NCBI GenBank assembly: GCA_946406305.1
Contig: CAMJKC010000102.1
Location: 1-6,174, forward strand
Source: an uncultured Lachnospiraceae bacterium
GTDB taxonomy: Bacteria; Bacillota; Clostridia; Lachnospirales; Lachnospiraceae
Length of the DNA: 6,174 nucleotides
Direction: 5' to 3'
Positions within the stretch are counted from its first letter, which is position 1, and each line of letters opens with the position of its first letter. The position numbers and the translations under genes are program-made. Of this stretch, positions 1 through 6,174 are shown piece after piece. The notes under the pieces are model-generated. The model saw nothing but the letters and a program-made list of their open reading frames with translations, did no database searches and had not been told where the DNA came from.

Positions 1-273
1 TACAAAATAATATTTATTTTGATCATTTGCAGATATATATATATTTGTTTTTGTATTTATACTATTATCTGCAGATAACAATATCTCTCCTTTAGCATCT
101 ACTAAATATTTTTTATCAGTATATGGCTTACTTATAACATAATACTTATTATCAACATAATTTAATGATTTATTTACTTTTGGTGCTGGTTCATAGCAAA
201 AAGCATATTTAATAATTATTATATTAAATATTATTATCATCAATATTATTTTTAACAAAATATTCTTTTTCAT
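1..273 (-). CDS. N-terminal part of a small exported protein of unknown function (runs off left edge)
   Basis: An open minus-strand frame of 91 codons starts with ATG at 273 and is still open at base 1, so the gene is partial. The protein begins MKKNILLKI and has a hydrophobic stretch to about residue 24, ending in IIIIKYAFC before YEPAP. This is a signal peptide or N-terminal anchor. The Cys is preceded by Phe, so it is not a good lipobox. The mature part is rich in Tyr, Asn, Lys and Asp and contains short beta-type strands (KYYVISKPYTDKKYLVDAKG) that loosely recall WG-type repeats, but no family can be assigned. The start lies six bases after the stop of the large lipoprotein gene, with no good Shine-Dalgarno at normal spacing (the nearest GGAG is 16 bases away), so translational coupling is likely. 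Base composition matches the lipoprotein gene. I infer that both products are exported together and may act at the cell surface. Confidence 0.75.
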   Translation of the reverse strand, partial: MKKNILLKIILMIIIFNIIIIKYAFCYEPAPKVNKSLNYVDNKYYVISKPYTDKKYLVDAKGEILLSADNSINTKTNIYISANDQNKYYFV

Positions 274-279
274 GATGGA

Positions 280-3200
280 TTATTCAACACTCCACATTAT
301 TACATTTTCTGATATTATTTTTGTTTTATCATAAAAATCATATATAGTATATGCATTTCCATTCTTTTTCATAAAGTATATAGTATCATCATCAAAACTA
401 ACAAAATGCGAATAGATATCACTATCCAAATCTGACATATATGTGTTAATTTTATCATCATATATCATATAATTATTTTTTACTTTTTCATCATTTGACC
501 ATTTATTATACAATACACTACCATCATTAAATATATGATTTATGAAAATCACTCTATCATCTATATATTCTGGTTGAAAATTCTCATCCTCAATATTATT
601 AATTTTATATAGTTTATCATTAATAATATAATATAAAATATTATTATGCCTCATTGCAGTTAATTTTTTTGATTCATCTGCTTTCAAATCTATTTTATTA
701 TTTTTATATACTATGTATTGTTCAAGATGCAAACCCTTATTGTAAAATATAGTGTCTTTATCAATAATATTATACTCATTAACCTTATCTTCAATAATCT
801 GTATATTATCATTATCAATATAATACAATATATATGGATCATTTGCATTTGTATCATTATTATTTCTAACTAATAAATAATTGTTAGTTTTTTCTATATC
901 ATAAATAGTATAGTTAGGTATATATCCTTCTTGTATTTTACTAATCTTTCCTTCTCTATAATAATTAATAATATTTATATTATCAATATTTGTTTCATAA
1001 ATTAATCCATCTGATATTGTTAAAAATCTATCAACATTTTTATCTATAATATTCTCTGTATTATCTTTATTGATTAATACTAATTCATTTTTATCATTAA
1101 TATAAAACATTTGCTCTTTGTCTATATCATAATAACACTTGTCTGATAATTGTTTTTTATATATTTCTTTTGGTGCTGTATTTTTATTTACTGCATATAA
1201 TGATATATAATCCCTAAATGATGTATCTATTTCATTTTCATATCTGCTATAATAATACATCCCATCTTTATAATCATAAGTGCTATAACTAAAGTATCCA
1301 TCATCTAAATCTTCAAGATTCCAATTTTTATTTTCATAATATAAAATCTTTAATGTTTGTGTATTATCAGTATTTGTTATAGAGATAAAATAATTTTCAT
1401 TATCTGCTTTATATACATATCCTCTATCTTTTTGATTATTAACAATACTTATTTCGTTTTCATTATAACCATCATAAAAATATAAAATGCTATTTTTTGT
1501 ATAAAAAATTAGTGGTTTTATTTCATTTTCATATGTATATGTTTTTTTGTTTTTATTTATATTTATATTTATATTAGTTATATTCTTTTGTTTATTATTA
1601 AACTCCATTAAACTGTATTCAGTGTTTTTGTCATCAAATATTTTTTCATTTTTATAAAAATATTTTTGTCCTTCTAATTTTATCTCTCCTTTATACAATG
1701 CATCTCTATCTATAATTGCTTTTTTATAAAAATTAAAAGAATCATCATCATTAAACAATAAATATAATGATATATAATTATCTATAGTATATAATTTATC
1801 ATTATCAATATATATGTAAAAATCACCATAGTCTGAAACATTGTCTTGTCCTATTTTGCCATTATTAAAAATGTATAGTTCTTTATTTCTTTTATATATT
1901 AAATCTACATCTTCAACAACTGTTTTTATATCATCTTTTAATACATATTTTTCATTATTAAAATTATTAACAACTTTTAATTGTTTATTTTCTATAAAAT
2001 ATAAATTTGCTCCTATAACAAAATTATGATGTGTCATTTTATTAAAATTTAAATCATTTATATAATATACATTCTCTTTTTCATTTTCAAATCTTAAACT
2101 AATAATAGGCATAACCCCACAGTCTTCTTCATTAATACCCCCAAAACTATAATAACGGCCATTATATATTGAGTTAAAATTACTATTTTCAACATATACA
2201 TATTCTTGTTCTGGATAAATATTATAAACTGCTTCTCTAAAACTTAGATGAAAGTATTCATCTTTTGGATATTTTTTTTCTTCTTCTATATTAGTATAAT
2301 TAATTATATATTCTTTTAATAAATCCTTTGCTGATAAAATATTTATTTTAGTGTTAATATCTTTATAATTCTCATTTGCTATTTCATCTGTTAATGTAGC
2401 TACCTTATCATTTAATTCTATTAAACTTCCATTATCTGTTTCATATTTTGTATTAGTTTCAATAATCCTATTTCTCTCTTCTATTGTAAATGATTTTTGT
2501 AAAAAATCATTGTTTAACCATTTTCTTAATTCGCTATCTTTATATTCATTATCTTCTCTTTTTCTATCTATAACAAATACACTATGTAGTGTCATTTTAT
2601 TATTATTTTTATCTACTACTCTCCATATGATTTTTTTATCTACATTTTTTACACTGTCATCTTCTATTATTTTATTTGCATTTCCATAAAAAACATATTC
2701 TCCTACATTTATATCATTTACATCTGTTATATTTTTTATATCTTGCTCTTTTCCCACATAATCTACATATTTTAATTCATCTCCTATTTTTACTAATTCA
2801 TTTTTATATGTAGCAATCTTTGTATCTATTTCCATATCTTCGTCAAAAAATTTTATATTATCAAATTCATCTCGACTTTTATTGTTCTGTTTATTTTTAT
2901 CTTTTTCATAATTGTTTTTTGCTTCTTCAAAATCAAAAAGGTCAACATCATCTATATTTTCTATTCTTTCAACTATTTGATTATCTACTACTATACATAT
3001 TCTATTTGGAAGTTCTAATAAATCATATGCTGGATATAATTCTCCATTTTCATCGCAGGCATTAATTGAAGCTTTATATCTCCCTTCTCCACCTACATAA
3101 TAGCATTTATTTCCTATATAATCTCCATCTATACAACCTAATACTTTTCTTTCATTTGCAAATGGAAATATATTAATAAATTCTTCATATGGCATTATAT

Positions 3201-4701
3201 TATATCTATAATCATTAATCTTTTTCATTTTTAACAGTTCTGTGCCTGTAAAATAATTGTTAAAATATTCTTCAGTATCTAAATTTTTCCTTATATCATT
3301 AAGATTTGTAAAAAAAGTATAATCACTTATTAATGTTAAATACTCACCAGCTTCTGCTACTGTCCATATTAATTTTTTATTATTTACTCTACCTAATGTT
3401 ACTTTGTCATATACCTCTATTAAATCATTCATATTAGCTGGTCTTGTGCCACAAGTATCTGTTATATCTAAATACTTTTCAATGCTAAATAAATTTTTAT
3501 TCTCTATATATTTTAAAATATTTAATTCTAGTTCTTTACTAAAATAACTATGTCTTCTAAACTCATCATAATCTAAAAAAGTTTTATATAGCCATTTATA
3601 ATTTATATTATCTATAAAAATATCTACTCTACCAAATACATCACTATATATTGTTCTGACATCATCATATACATTTGTTACTTCAAGTGACATTAATGTT
3701 TCTACTTTTTCATTACTATTTTTAGCAAAACCATTACAATCATAATATATAAAATAATCATCATATCTGTCTTCTGGCTTTCCTGAATATACAAATGTTT
3801 CAACTATTTCATTTTCATCAAGATTAGTATATGGATTTTCTATCCCTGAATAGTCATAGTTTTTAATTTTTTTTAATTTGCTTTTTATATCTTCTTTTAC
3901 ATTGATTATATATTTTATTACATCTATTTTATCATCTTCTTCTGTATAATTATTGTATGAATACTCAAAATCATCATATTTTACTACTATACATGGTCTT
4001 ATACCATTTTTTTGTTTCAATTTATTTTTTTTAAGATTTCCTTCTTCATCTACTATATAATAATCGCTATCATATCTTGTTCTCAAAAAATATTGTGCCT
4101 TGTTTCCGTTCTCATCATATGCTATGGCATTTTTTATTGTAACATCATTATTCAAAATATTATCTTCTATATGATTAAAATATTTATTAATCTCAAATGC
4201 TGACAATAAAAATACATTATCATAAGTATCGTATATATCATATCCATAATTATATTTTCTTCCTGGATTTTGTAAGTTTTGAGTTATTATCATTTGTTTT
4301 TCTTTTTTAGAAAATTTATTATAAAATTCATTATTTAAATATTTTCGTAAATATGTATCTTCCCATTCTAATTCATTGTCTCTACTACTTATATACTCAT
4401 CATCAGTTTCTTTATTAAAATATTTATAATCAATAACATTTTTAGTCATAAGTAATGCTTTATTTTTATTCTTTTTTACTACAATAAAATCTATATTTCC
4501 AAATTTTATTATATTACTATCATCAAAAACTTGTATATTATCTTCATACACTGATTTTATGTTTTTTAATTTTTCACAAATATTTTGTTGATTAAAAACA
4601 TATTTAGTCTTTTTATTATCACAAGATAATATAAAAAAAATACATATTATTATTAACAATAAAATTATTATTAATTTTGATGAAAATGTTTTTTTTATCA
4701 T
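280..4701 (-). CDS. Large surface lipoprotein: three DUF6273-like modules plus beta-propeller-like C-terminal half
   Basis: This encodes 1473 residues with a type II signal peptide: MIKK, a hydrophobic core at residues 10-25 and lipobox ILSC with Cys27 as the lipidation site. The product is predicted to be anchored outside the membrane. Module 1 (about 61-245) is the clearest DUF6273-like unit: LEWEDTYLRKYLNNEF, a Glu/Lys-rich helix, DNVFLLSAFEINKYF, YFLRTRY and the closing GIRPCIVV. Module 2 (about 430-575) is strongly diverged (KLIWTVAEAGEYLTLIS, then YYVGGEGRYKAS and NRICIVV). Module 3 (about 664-870) regains IIWRVVDKNNNKMTLHS, SELRKWLNNDF and GVMPIISL. Residues 580-660 are a charged linker. 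Residues ~895-1473 contain about 14 units of roughly 40 residues, such as LYFIENKQLKVV and ILYYIINDKLYKINN, which suggest beta-propeller blades. No catalytic motif is visible. Asn, Asp, Lys, Tyr and Ile dominate, in line with about 22% GC. The start is supported by a Shine-Dalgarno site and the signal peptide. A ligand-binding or sensing role is inference. The coding call is very secure; the module boundaries are approximate. Confidence 0.93.
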   Translation of the reverse strand: MIKKTFSSKLIIILLLIIICIFFILSCDNKKTKYVFNQQNICEKLKNIKSVYEDNIQVFDDSNIIKFGNIDFIVVKKNKNKALLMTKNVIDYKYFNKETDDEYISSRDNELEWEDTYLRKYLNNEFYNKFSKKEKQMIITQNLQNPGRKYNYGYDIYDTYDNVFLLSAFEINKYFNHIEDNILNNDVTIKNAIAYDENGNKAQYFLRTRYDSDYYIVDEEGNLKKNKLKQKNGIRPCIVVKYDDFEYSYNNYTEEDDKIDVIKYIINVKEDIKSKLKKIKNYDYSGIENPYTNLDENEIVETFVYSGKPEDRYDDYFIYYDCNGFAKNSNEKVETLMSLEVTNVYDDVRTIYSDVFGRVDIFIDNINYKWLYKTFLDYDEFRRHSYFSKELELNILKYIENKNLFSIEKYLDITDTCGTRPANMNDLIEVYDKVTLGRVNNKKLIWTVAEAGEYLTLISDYTFFTNLNDIRKNLDTEEYFNNYFTGTELLKMKKINDYRYNIMPYEEFINIFPFANERKVLGCIDGDYIGNKCYYVGGEGRYKASINACDENGELYPAYDLLELPNRICIVVDNQIVERIENIDDVDLFDFEEAKNNYEKDKNKQNNKSRDEFDNIKFFDEDMEIDTKIATYKNELVKIGDELKYVDYVGKEQDIKNITDVNDINVGEYVFYGNANKIIEDDSVKNVDKKIIWRVVDKNNNKMTLHSVFVIDRKREDNEYKDSELRKWLNNDFLQKSFTIEERNRIIETNTKYETDNGSLIELNDKVATLTDEIANENYKDINTKINILSAKDLLKEYIINYTNIEEEKKYPKDEYFHLSFREAVYNIYPEQEYVYVENSNFNSIYNGRYYSFGGINEEDCGVMPIISLRFENEKENVYYINDLNFNKMTHHNFVIGANLYFIENKQLKVVNNFNNEKYVLKDDIKTVVEDVDLIYKRNKELYIFNNGKIGQDNVSDYGDFYIYIDNDKLYTIDNYISLYLLFNDDDSFNFYKKAIIDRDALYKGEIKLEGQKYFYKNEKIFDDKNTEYSLMEFNNKQKNITNINININKNKKTYTYENEIKPLIFYTKNSILYFYDGYNENEISIVNNQKDRGYVYKADNENYFISITNTDNTQTLKILYYENKNWNLEDLDDGYFSYSTYDYKDGMYYYSRYENEIDTSFRDYISLYAVNKNTAPKEIYKKQLSDKCYYDIDKEQMFYINDKNELVLINKDNTENIIDKNVDRFLTISDGLIYETNIDNINIINYYREGKISKIQEGYIPNYTIYDIEKTNNYLLVRNNNDTNANDPYILYYIDNDNIQIIEDKVNEYNIIDKDTIFYNKGLHLEQYIVYKNNKIDLKADESKKLTAMRHNNILYYIINDKLYKINNIEDENFQPEYIDDRVIFINHIFNDGSVLYNKWSNDEKVKNNYMIYDDKINTYMSDLDSDIYSHFVSFDDDTIYFMKKNGNAYTIYDFYDKTKIISENVIMWSVE
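1556..1573. repeat. Three perfect TTTATA hexamers inside the lipoprotein gene
   Basis: Three consecutive TTTATA copies encode an alternating Ile-Asn run (NINININ) in the lipoprotein, within the propeller-like half. Because the unit is a multiple of three, slippage would add or remove Ile-Asn pairs without shifting the frame. Nothing else is implied. Confidence 0.5.
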
Positions 4702-4713
4702 AATTAATATTTA

Positions 4714-4721
4714 TCCCCTTT
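4714..4721 (-). promoter_or_regulatory. Ribosome binding site of the lipoprotein gene
   Basis: On the minus strand AAAGGGGA lies 12 bases before the ATG at 4701. It is a G-rich, slightly distant Shine-Dalgarno match. It supports this ATG, which is also followed directly by a well-formed signal peptide. Confidence 0.65.
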
Positions 4722-4739
4722 CTACGATATATATTTTTA

Positions 4740-4769
4740 TATAAATACATTTTTATATATATTTGTAAA
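4740..4769 (-). promoter_or_regulatory. Weak candidate promoter for the lipoprotein operon
   Basis: On the minus strand TTTACA (4769-4764) could be a -35 box. ATTTAT (17-base spacer) or TTTATA (18-base spacer) could be the -10 box, about 40 bases before the start codon. The stretch is so AT-rich that chance matches are expected. The -35 candidate lies inside one arm of the inverted repeat at 4761-4793, which would suit operator control, but this is inference. Confidence 0.25.
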
Positions 4770-4793
4770 TAGGTGAACTACGCATTTACAAAT
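4761..4793. repeat. Perfect 10-bp inverted repeat upstream of the lipoprotein gene
   Basis: ATTTGTAAAT (4761-4770) and its exact reverse complement ATTTACAAAT (4784-4793) are separated by 13 bases (AGGTGAACTACGC). No T-run follows on either strand, so it is not a typical terminator. It lies between the stop region of the DUF5131 remnant and the lipoprotein start, and overlaps the possible -35 box. It could be a regulator binding site or an RNA hairpin in the leader. Its arms are AT-only apart from one G/C pair, so chance is possible. Confidence 0.5.
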
Positions 4794-4941
4794 TGGATAA
4801 AATCCACCATACTGATGAGAATTTATTATAATGGGATTTTGAAAAAATTAAAAAAATAGCATCACGGCGAAACATATAACAATTAAGACAGCCTGCACTA
4901 ATTTTATGACATCCGTGCCAAGCATTCCAAAGATTAGTCAT
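4786..4941 (-). pseudogene. N-terminal remnant of a DUF5131 (Gp37/Gp68-like) family protein
   Basis: A 51-codon frame starts with ATG at 4941 and ends with TAA at 4788-4786. Its first ~28 residues read MTNLWNAWHGCHKISAGC followed by LNCYMFRRDA. This is the signature N-terminus of DUF5131 proteins, including the three cysteines (C11, C18, C21; CX6CX2C) expected to bind a metal or iron-sulfur cluster. The family is normally well over 200 residues, so most of the protein is missing. From residue 29 on, the translation (IFLIFSKSHYNKF onward) has no resemblance to the family. By hand count GC falls from about 40% in 4861-4941 to about 23% in 4786-4860, marking a breakpoint near 4858. The start lies five bases after the TIGR04076 stop, with only a weak GGAT as ribosome site, so the intact gene was probably the second gene of that operon. 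The family assignment comes from motif recognition. The fragment is almost certainly non-functional. Confidence 0.8.
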
Positions 4942-4946
4942 AAATA

Positions 4947-5357
4947 TTATCCAGTATAAGCATTTTCTTTGGTATTCTTAAAGTTTTGCTTTGAAAGCCA
5001 CTCTCTTTCTTCATCATTTTCAGGTATATCTATTCTTTCAATTTTAAATATTACTGGTCTTGTTCCATCATTACAGCAAGCTATCATTACTCTATCATCA
5101 TTAGTCCAGCCTTTCATAATAGAACCGCCCTGAAGAGCTGTGTAAACATACCTACTTATTGCATCCCAAGCCTCTCCGCAAAACTTACCATTCATCAAAT
5201 GATAAAAGTCATCTTGCTCTGGTGTTCTTTTTAATAAAAACTCATCACCTGACTTAAAAAACGGACAAGCACCTGACTCGGGATTTGCTAAATACTTTTC
5301 TTGATAATCAGCAAAGCATTTAGTTTCTAAAATTGTTATTTTACATTCGTGTTTCAT
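4947..5357 (-). CDS. TIGR04076 family protein
   Basis: This is a 136-residue soluble protein with no signal peptide or membrane segment. The family is recognised from three blocks: CPFFKSGDEFLL (31-42), FCGEAWDAISRYVYTALQGG (59-78) and ACCNDGTRPVIFKIER (93-108). Conserved cysteines at 5, 31, 60, 94 and 95 suggest metal binding or redox chemistry, but the family has no established function known to me. The length is somewhat above that of the shorter members (around 100 residues) because of an insert at 43-56 and a charged tail after 110. The start at 5357 has AAGAGG eleven bases upstream and a good extended -10 promoter. Its GC content is about 37-42% in the lines I counted, against about 22% in the lipoprotein gene. 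That reflects either stronger constraint or a different origin. It is the only intact gene of this locus and sits between two gene remnants, so its original partners (a DUF5131 protein, and perhaps the LysR regulator) appear to be lost. Confidence 0.9.
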   Translation of the reverse strand: MKHECKITILETKCFADYQEKYLANPESGACPFFKSGDEFLLKRTPEQDDFYHLMNGKFCGEAWDAISRYVYTALQGGSIMKGWTNDDRVMIACCNDGTRPVIFKIERIDIPENDEEREWLSKQNFKNTKENAYTG

Positions 5358-5368
5358 AAACTTTATTA

Positions 5369-5374
5369 CCTCTT
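5369..5374 (-). promoter_or_regulatory. Ribosome binding site of the TIGR04076 gene
   Basis: AAGAGG on the minus strand ends 11 bases before the ATG at 5357. It is a clear Shine-Dalgarno match and fixes the start codon. Confidence 0.7.
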
Positions 5375-5392
5375 AAAAAATATTACTACTTT

Positions 5393-5421
5393 ATTATACC
5401 ACAAAACTTTATTTAAAATTT
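5393..5421 (-). promoter_or_regulatory. Extended -10 promoter of the TIGR04076 gene
   Basis: The minus strand carries a perfect TATAAT (5398-5393) preceded by TGG, giving an extended -10 element (TGGTATAAT). It lies about 35 bases before the start codon, leaving a short leader with the ribosome site. The -35 region at 16-18 bases spacing (AATTTT) is poor, which is normal for extended -10 promoters. The call is by consensus only. Confidence 0.6.
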
Positions 5422-5449
5422 ATGAAATATACTGCAATTTGTAAAGAAA

Positions 5450-5476
5450 TTAAAAATCTCTCCATATAGAGAGATT
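5450..5476 (-). terminator. Hairpin acting best as a minus-strand rho-independent terminator
   Basis: AATCTCTC (5455-5462) pairs perfectly with GAGAGATT (5469-5476) across a six-base loop. Read on the minus strand the stem is followed by TTTAATTT, so five T's run from the stem end. Read on the plus strand it is followed only by CTTCTT. The terminator therefore belongs to transcription entering from the right on the minus strand, although no intact minus-strand gene lies there today. It insulates the TIGR04076 promoter. Confidence 0.6.
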
Positions 5477-5480
5477 CTTC

Positions 5481-5567
5481 TTAAACTTTTATATTTTTAC
5501 ATTTATGCACTTTGCTACTTATCAACATAATCCAAATTACAAAAACTCCAAAATGACTATAAAAATT
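5481..5567 (-). pseudogene. Possible C-terminal tail of a lost minus-strand membrane protein gene
   Basis: A stop-to-stop minus-strand frame of 28 codons ends with TAA at 5483-5481, four bases before the terminator stem. It reads as a hydrophobic segment (HFGVFVIWIMLISS) followed by a basic tail (KVHKCKNIKV). That is the pattern of a last membrane helix with a cytoplasmic end. A stop at 5570-5568 closes it upstream, and it overlaps the first codons of the LysR remnant on the other strand, so both cannot be conserved there. Support is limited to the stop-plus-terminator arrangement and the hydrophobicity. It may be chance. Confidence 0.25.
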
Positions 5568-6091
5568 TCACTTTTAAAATAAGCAGTGGTGACCAAGATG
5601 ATATATATAGAGATTTAGATAGTGGTATAATTGACTTTGGTGTTGTATTTGACAAAGTTGACTTAAGTAAATATAACAGTAAAAACATTAAAACTAATAC
5701 CAAATGGGGATTGTTGTTTAAGAAGAACAAAAAACACTCTAATTTAAAATCAATATCAAATAAAATACTATCATCTCTACCACTTATAGTATCACGACAA
5801 ATGAAAAATTATAATGCATTCAATCTTCAAAACTTAAACATTATCGGCACATATAATCTATTATATAACGCATCTCTTATGGCAGAAATAGGTATGGGGT
5901 ATGTCTTATGCCTTAGTGATATTATAAATACTATAGGCAAGTCCAATCTTTCGTTCATTCCACTTGTTAATCAACCAAAATTTTATTTAAATATTATATG
6001 GAAGAAACAATCTATTTATAGCAAACCAGTATTAAAACTTATAGAGTATTTATCAAATTACGATATTCTTGCCAATAATTCTAAGGTTTAA
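5531..6091 (+). pseudogene. 5'-truncated LysR-type transcriptional regulator (effector-binding domain only)
   Basis: An uninterrupted plus-strand frame of 186 codons follows a TAA at 5528-5530. It matches the C-terminal effector-binding domain of LysR-family regulators: FKISSGDQDDIYRDLDSG, IIDFGVVFDKVDLSKYN, WGLLFKKN, LPLIVSRQ, GTYNLLYNASLMAEIGMGYV and NIIWKKQ. Full-length members are about 290-300 residues, so the N-terminal ~110 residues, with the winged helix-turn-helix and linker helix, are absent. Homology extends well upstream of any ATG or of the TTG at 5711, so an internal start does not explain it. No ribosome site or DNA-binding domain is present upstream, and the product cannot act as a normal regulator. 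It ends at a strong terminator and points away from the TIGR04076 gene, the usual arrangement of a LysR gene and its target, although that pairing is inferred. The otherwise undamaged frame suggests a recent deletion. Confidence 0.85.
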
Positions 6092-6094
6092 AAT

Positions 6095-6120
6095 AAAGAG
6101 CACGCTTACGCGTGCTCTTT
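6095..6120. terminator. Strong bidirectional rho-independent terminator
   Basis: AAAGAGCACGC (6095-6105) and GCGTGCTCTTT (6110-6120) form a perfect 11-bp stem with a TTAC loop, three bases after the LysR remnant's stop. The A-rich left side and T-rich right side give a U-tract in both directions. This fits convergent transcription from the LysR remnant and from the gene ending at the right edge. Confidence 0.9.
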
Positions 6121-6142
6121 TGGTTTATAAAATATTTTTAGA

Positions 6143-6174
6143 TTATTCTATAATTTTTACAACTCTTCCTGAAC
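6143..6174 (-). CDS. Possible C-terminus of a convergent gene (partial at right edge)
   Basis: The minus-strand frame entering from the right edge reads SGRVVKIIE and stops with TAA at 6145-6143. Only nine full codons are visible, so no family can be named. The Gly-Arg-Val-Val-Lys-Ile-Ile ending looks like a real protein tail. The position, 22 bases before a terminator that also works on the minus strand, supports a gene here. The other two minus-strand frames stop within a few codons. Confidence 0.4.
   Translation of the reverse strand, partial: SGRVVKIIE

Noticed and set aside
1841..4203. Three plus-strand frames of 62-81 codons (1841-2029, 2820-3065, 4012-4203)
   Set aside because: They lie wholly inside the lipoprotein gene on the opposite strand, have no ribosome sites, and their hydrophobic Phe/Leu/Tyr-rich translations are what the antisense of an Asn/Lys/Glu-rich gene gives.
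3967..4521. DUF6273-like module as a diversity-generating retroelement target
   Set aside because: The C-terminal GIRPCIVV block recalls the end of C-type-lectin-like variable proteins. However, no reverse transcriptase, template repeat or second copy of the region is in the window.
4794..4840. Hairpins TGGAT-AAA-ATCCA and AAAATCC/GGATTTT as a terminator or riboswitch
   Set aside because: The stems are short and mutually exclusive, and no U-tract follows either of them. They lie in the AT-rich part just past the breakpoint and have no recognisable riboswitch core.
4812..4873. CTGATGAG followed later by CGAAAC, recalling a hammerhead ribozyme core
   Set aside because: The bases between the two motifs do not form a stem II, and no matching stem I or III arms flank them. 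The second motif is also part of the DUF5131 coding remnant on the other strand.
5711..6091. Short LysR-like gene starting at TTG 5711
   Set aside because: Homology continues in frame about 50 residues upstream, there is no ribosome site before the TTG, and the resulting protein would start in the middle of a domain strand.
1..6174. CRISPR array, tRNA, rRNA or insertion sequence
   Set aside because: No regularly spaced direct repeats, tRNA-like cloverleaf, rRNA motifs, transposase sequence or terminal repeats with target duplications were seen on either strand.

Overview
The window is very AT-rich DNA with a Bacillota (probably clostridial) flavour. The evidence is the low-GC Gram-positive codon use, purine-rich Shine-Dalgarno sites, a lipobox lipoprotein with DUF6273-like modules, and TIGR04076, DUF5131 and LysR family proteins that are common in Clostridia. 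TGG is used for Trp and the stops seen are TAA, so nothing points to a variant code. The species cannot be named from this sequence.

Layout from left to right. Positions 1-273 (minus) hold the first 91 codons of a small exported protein that runs off the left edge. Its start lies six bases after the stop of a 1473-residue lipoprotein gene (280-4701, minus), so the two form an apparent operon read right to left. The lipoprotein has a lipobox, three tandem divergent DUF6273-like modules and a C-terminal half made of about 14 short beta-rich repeats that look like one or two beta-propellers. Its upstream region (4702-4800) has a Shine-Dalgarno site, a poor promoter candidate and a perfect 10-bp inverted repeat.

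From 4786 to 6091 the window looks like a scarred locus. An intact TIGR04076 family gene (4947-5357, minus), with its own extended -10 promoter, is flanked on both sides by remnants. On its 3' side is the first ~28 residues of a DUF5131 (phage Gp37/Gp68-like) protein, including its CX6CX2C motif, after which both homology and GC content drop abruptly. On its 5' side, pointing away, is the C-terminal ~186 codons of a LysR-type regulator without its DNA-binding domain. Between them are a hairpin that works best as a minus-strand terminator and a short minus-strand reading frame that may be the tail of another lost gene.

At the right edge a strong bidirectional terminator separates the LysR remnant from what looks like the last nine codons of a convergent gene.

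The likely biology is a cell-surface lipoprotein plus a small exported partner, next to an older, more GC-rich accessory locus eroded by deletions. No complete novel defence or mobile system is visible. The most useful observations are the chimeric lipoprotein and the sharp breakpoint in the DUF5131 remnant.
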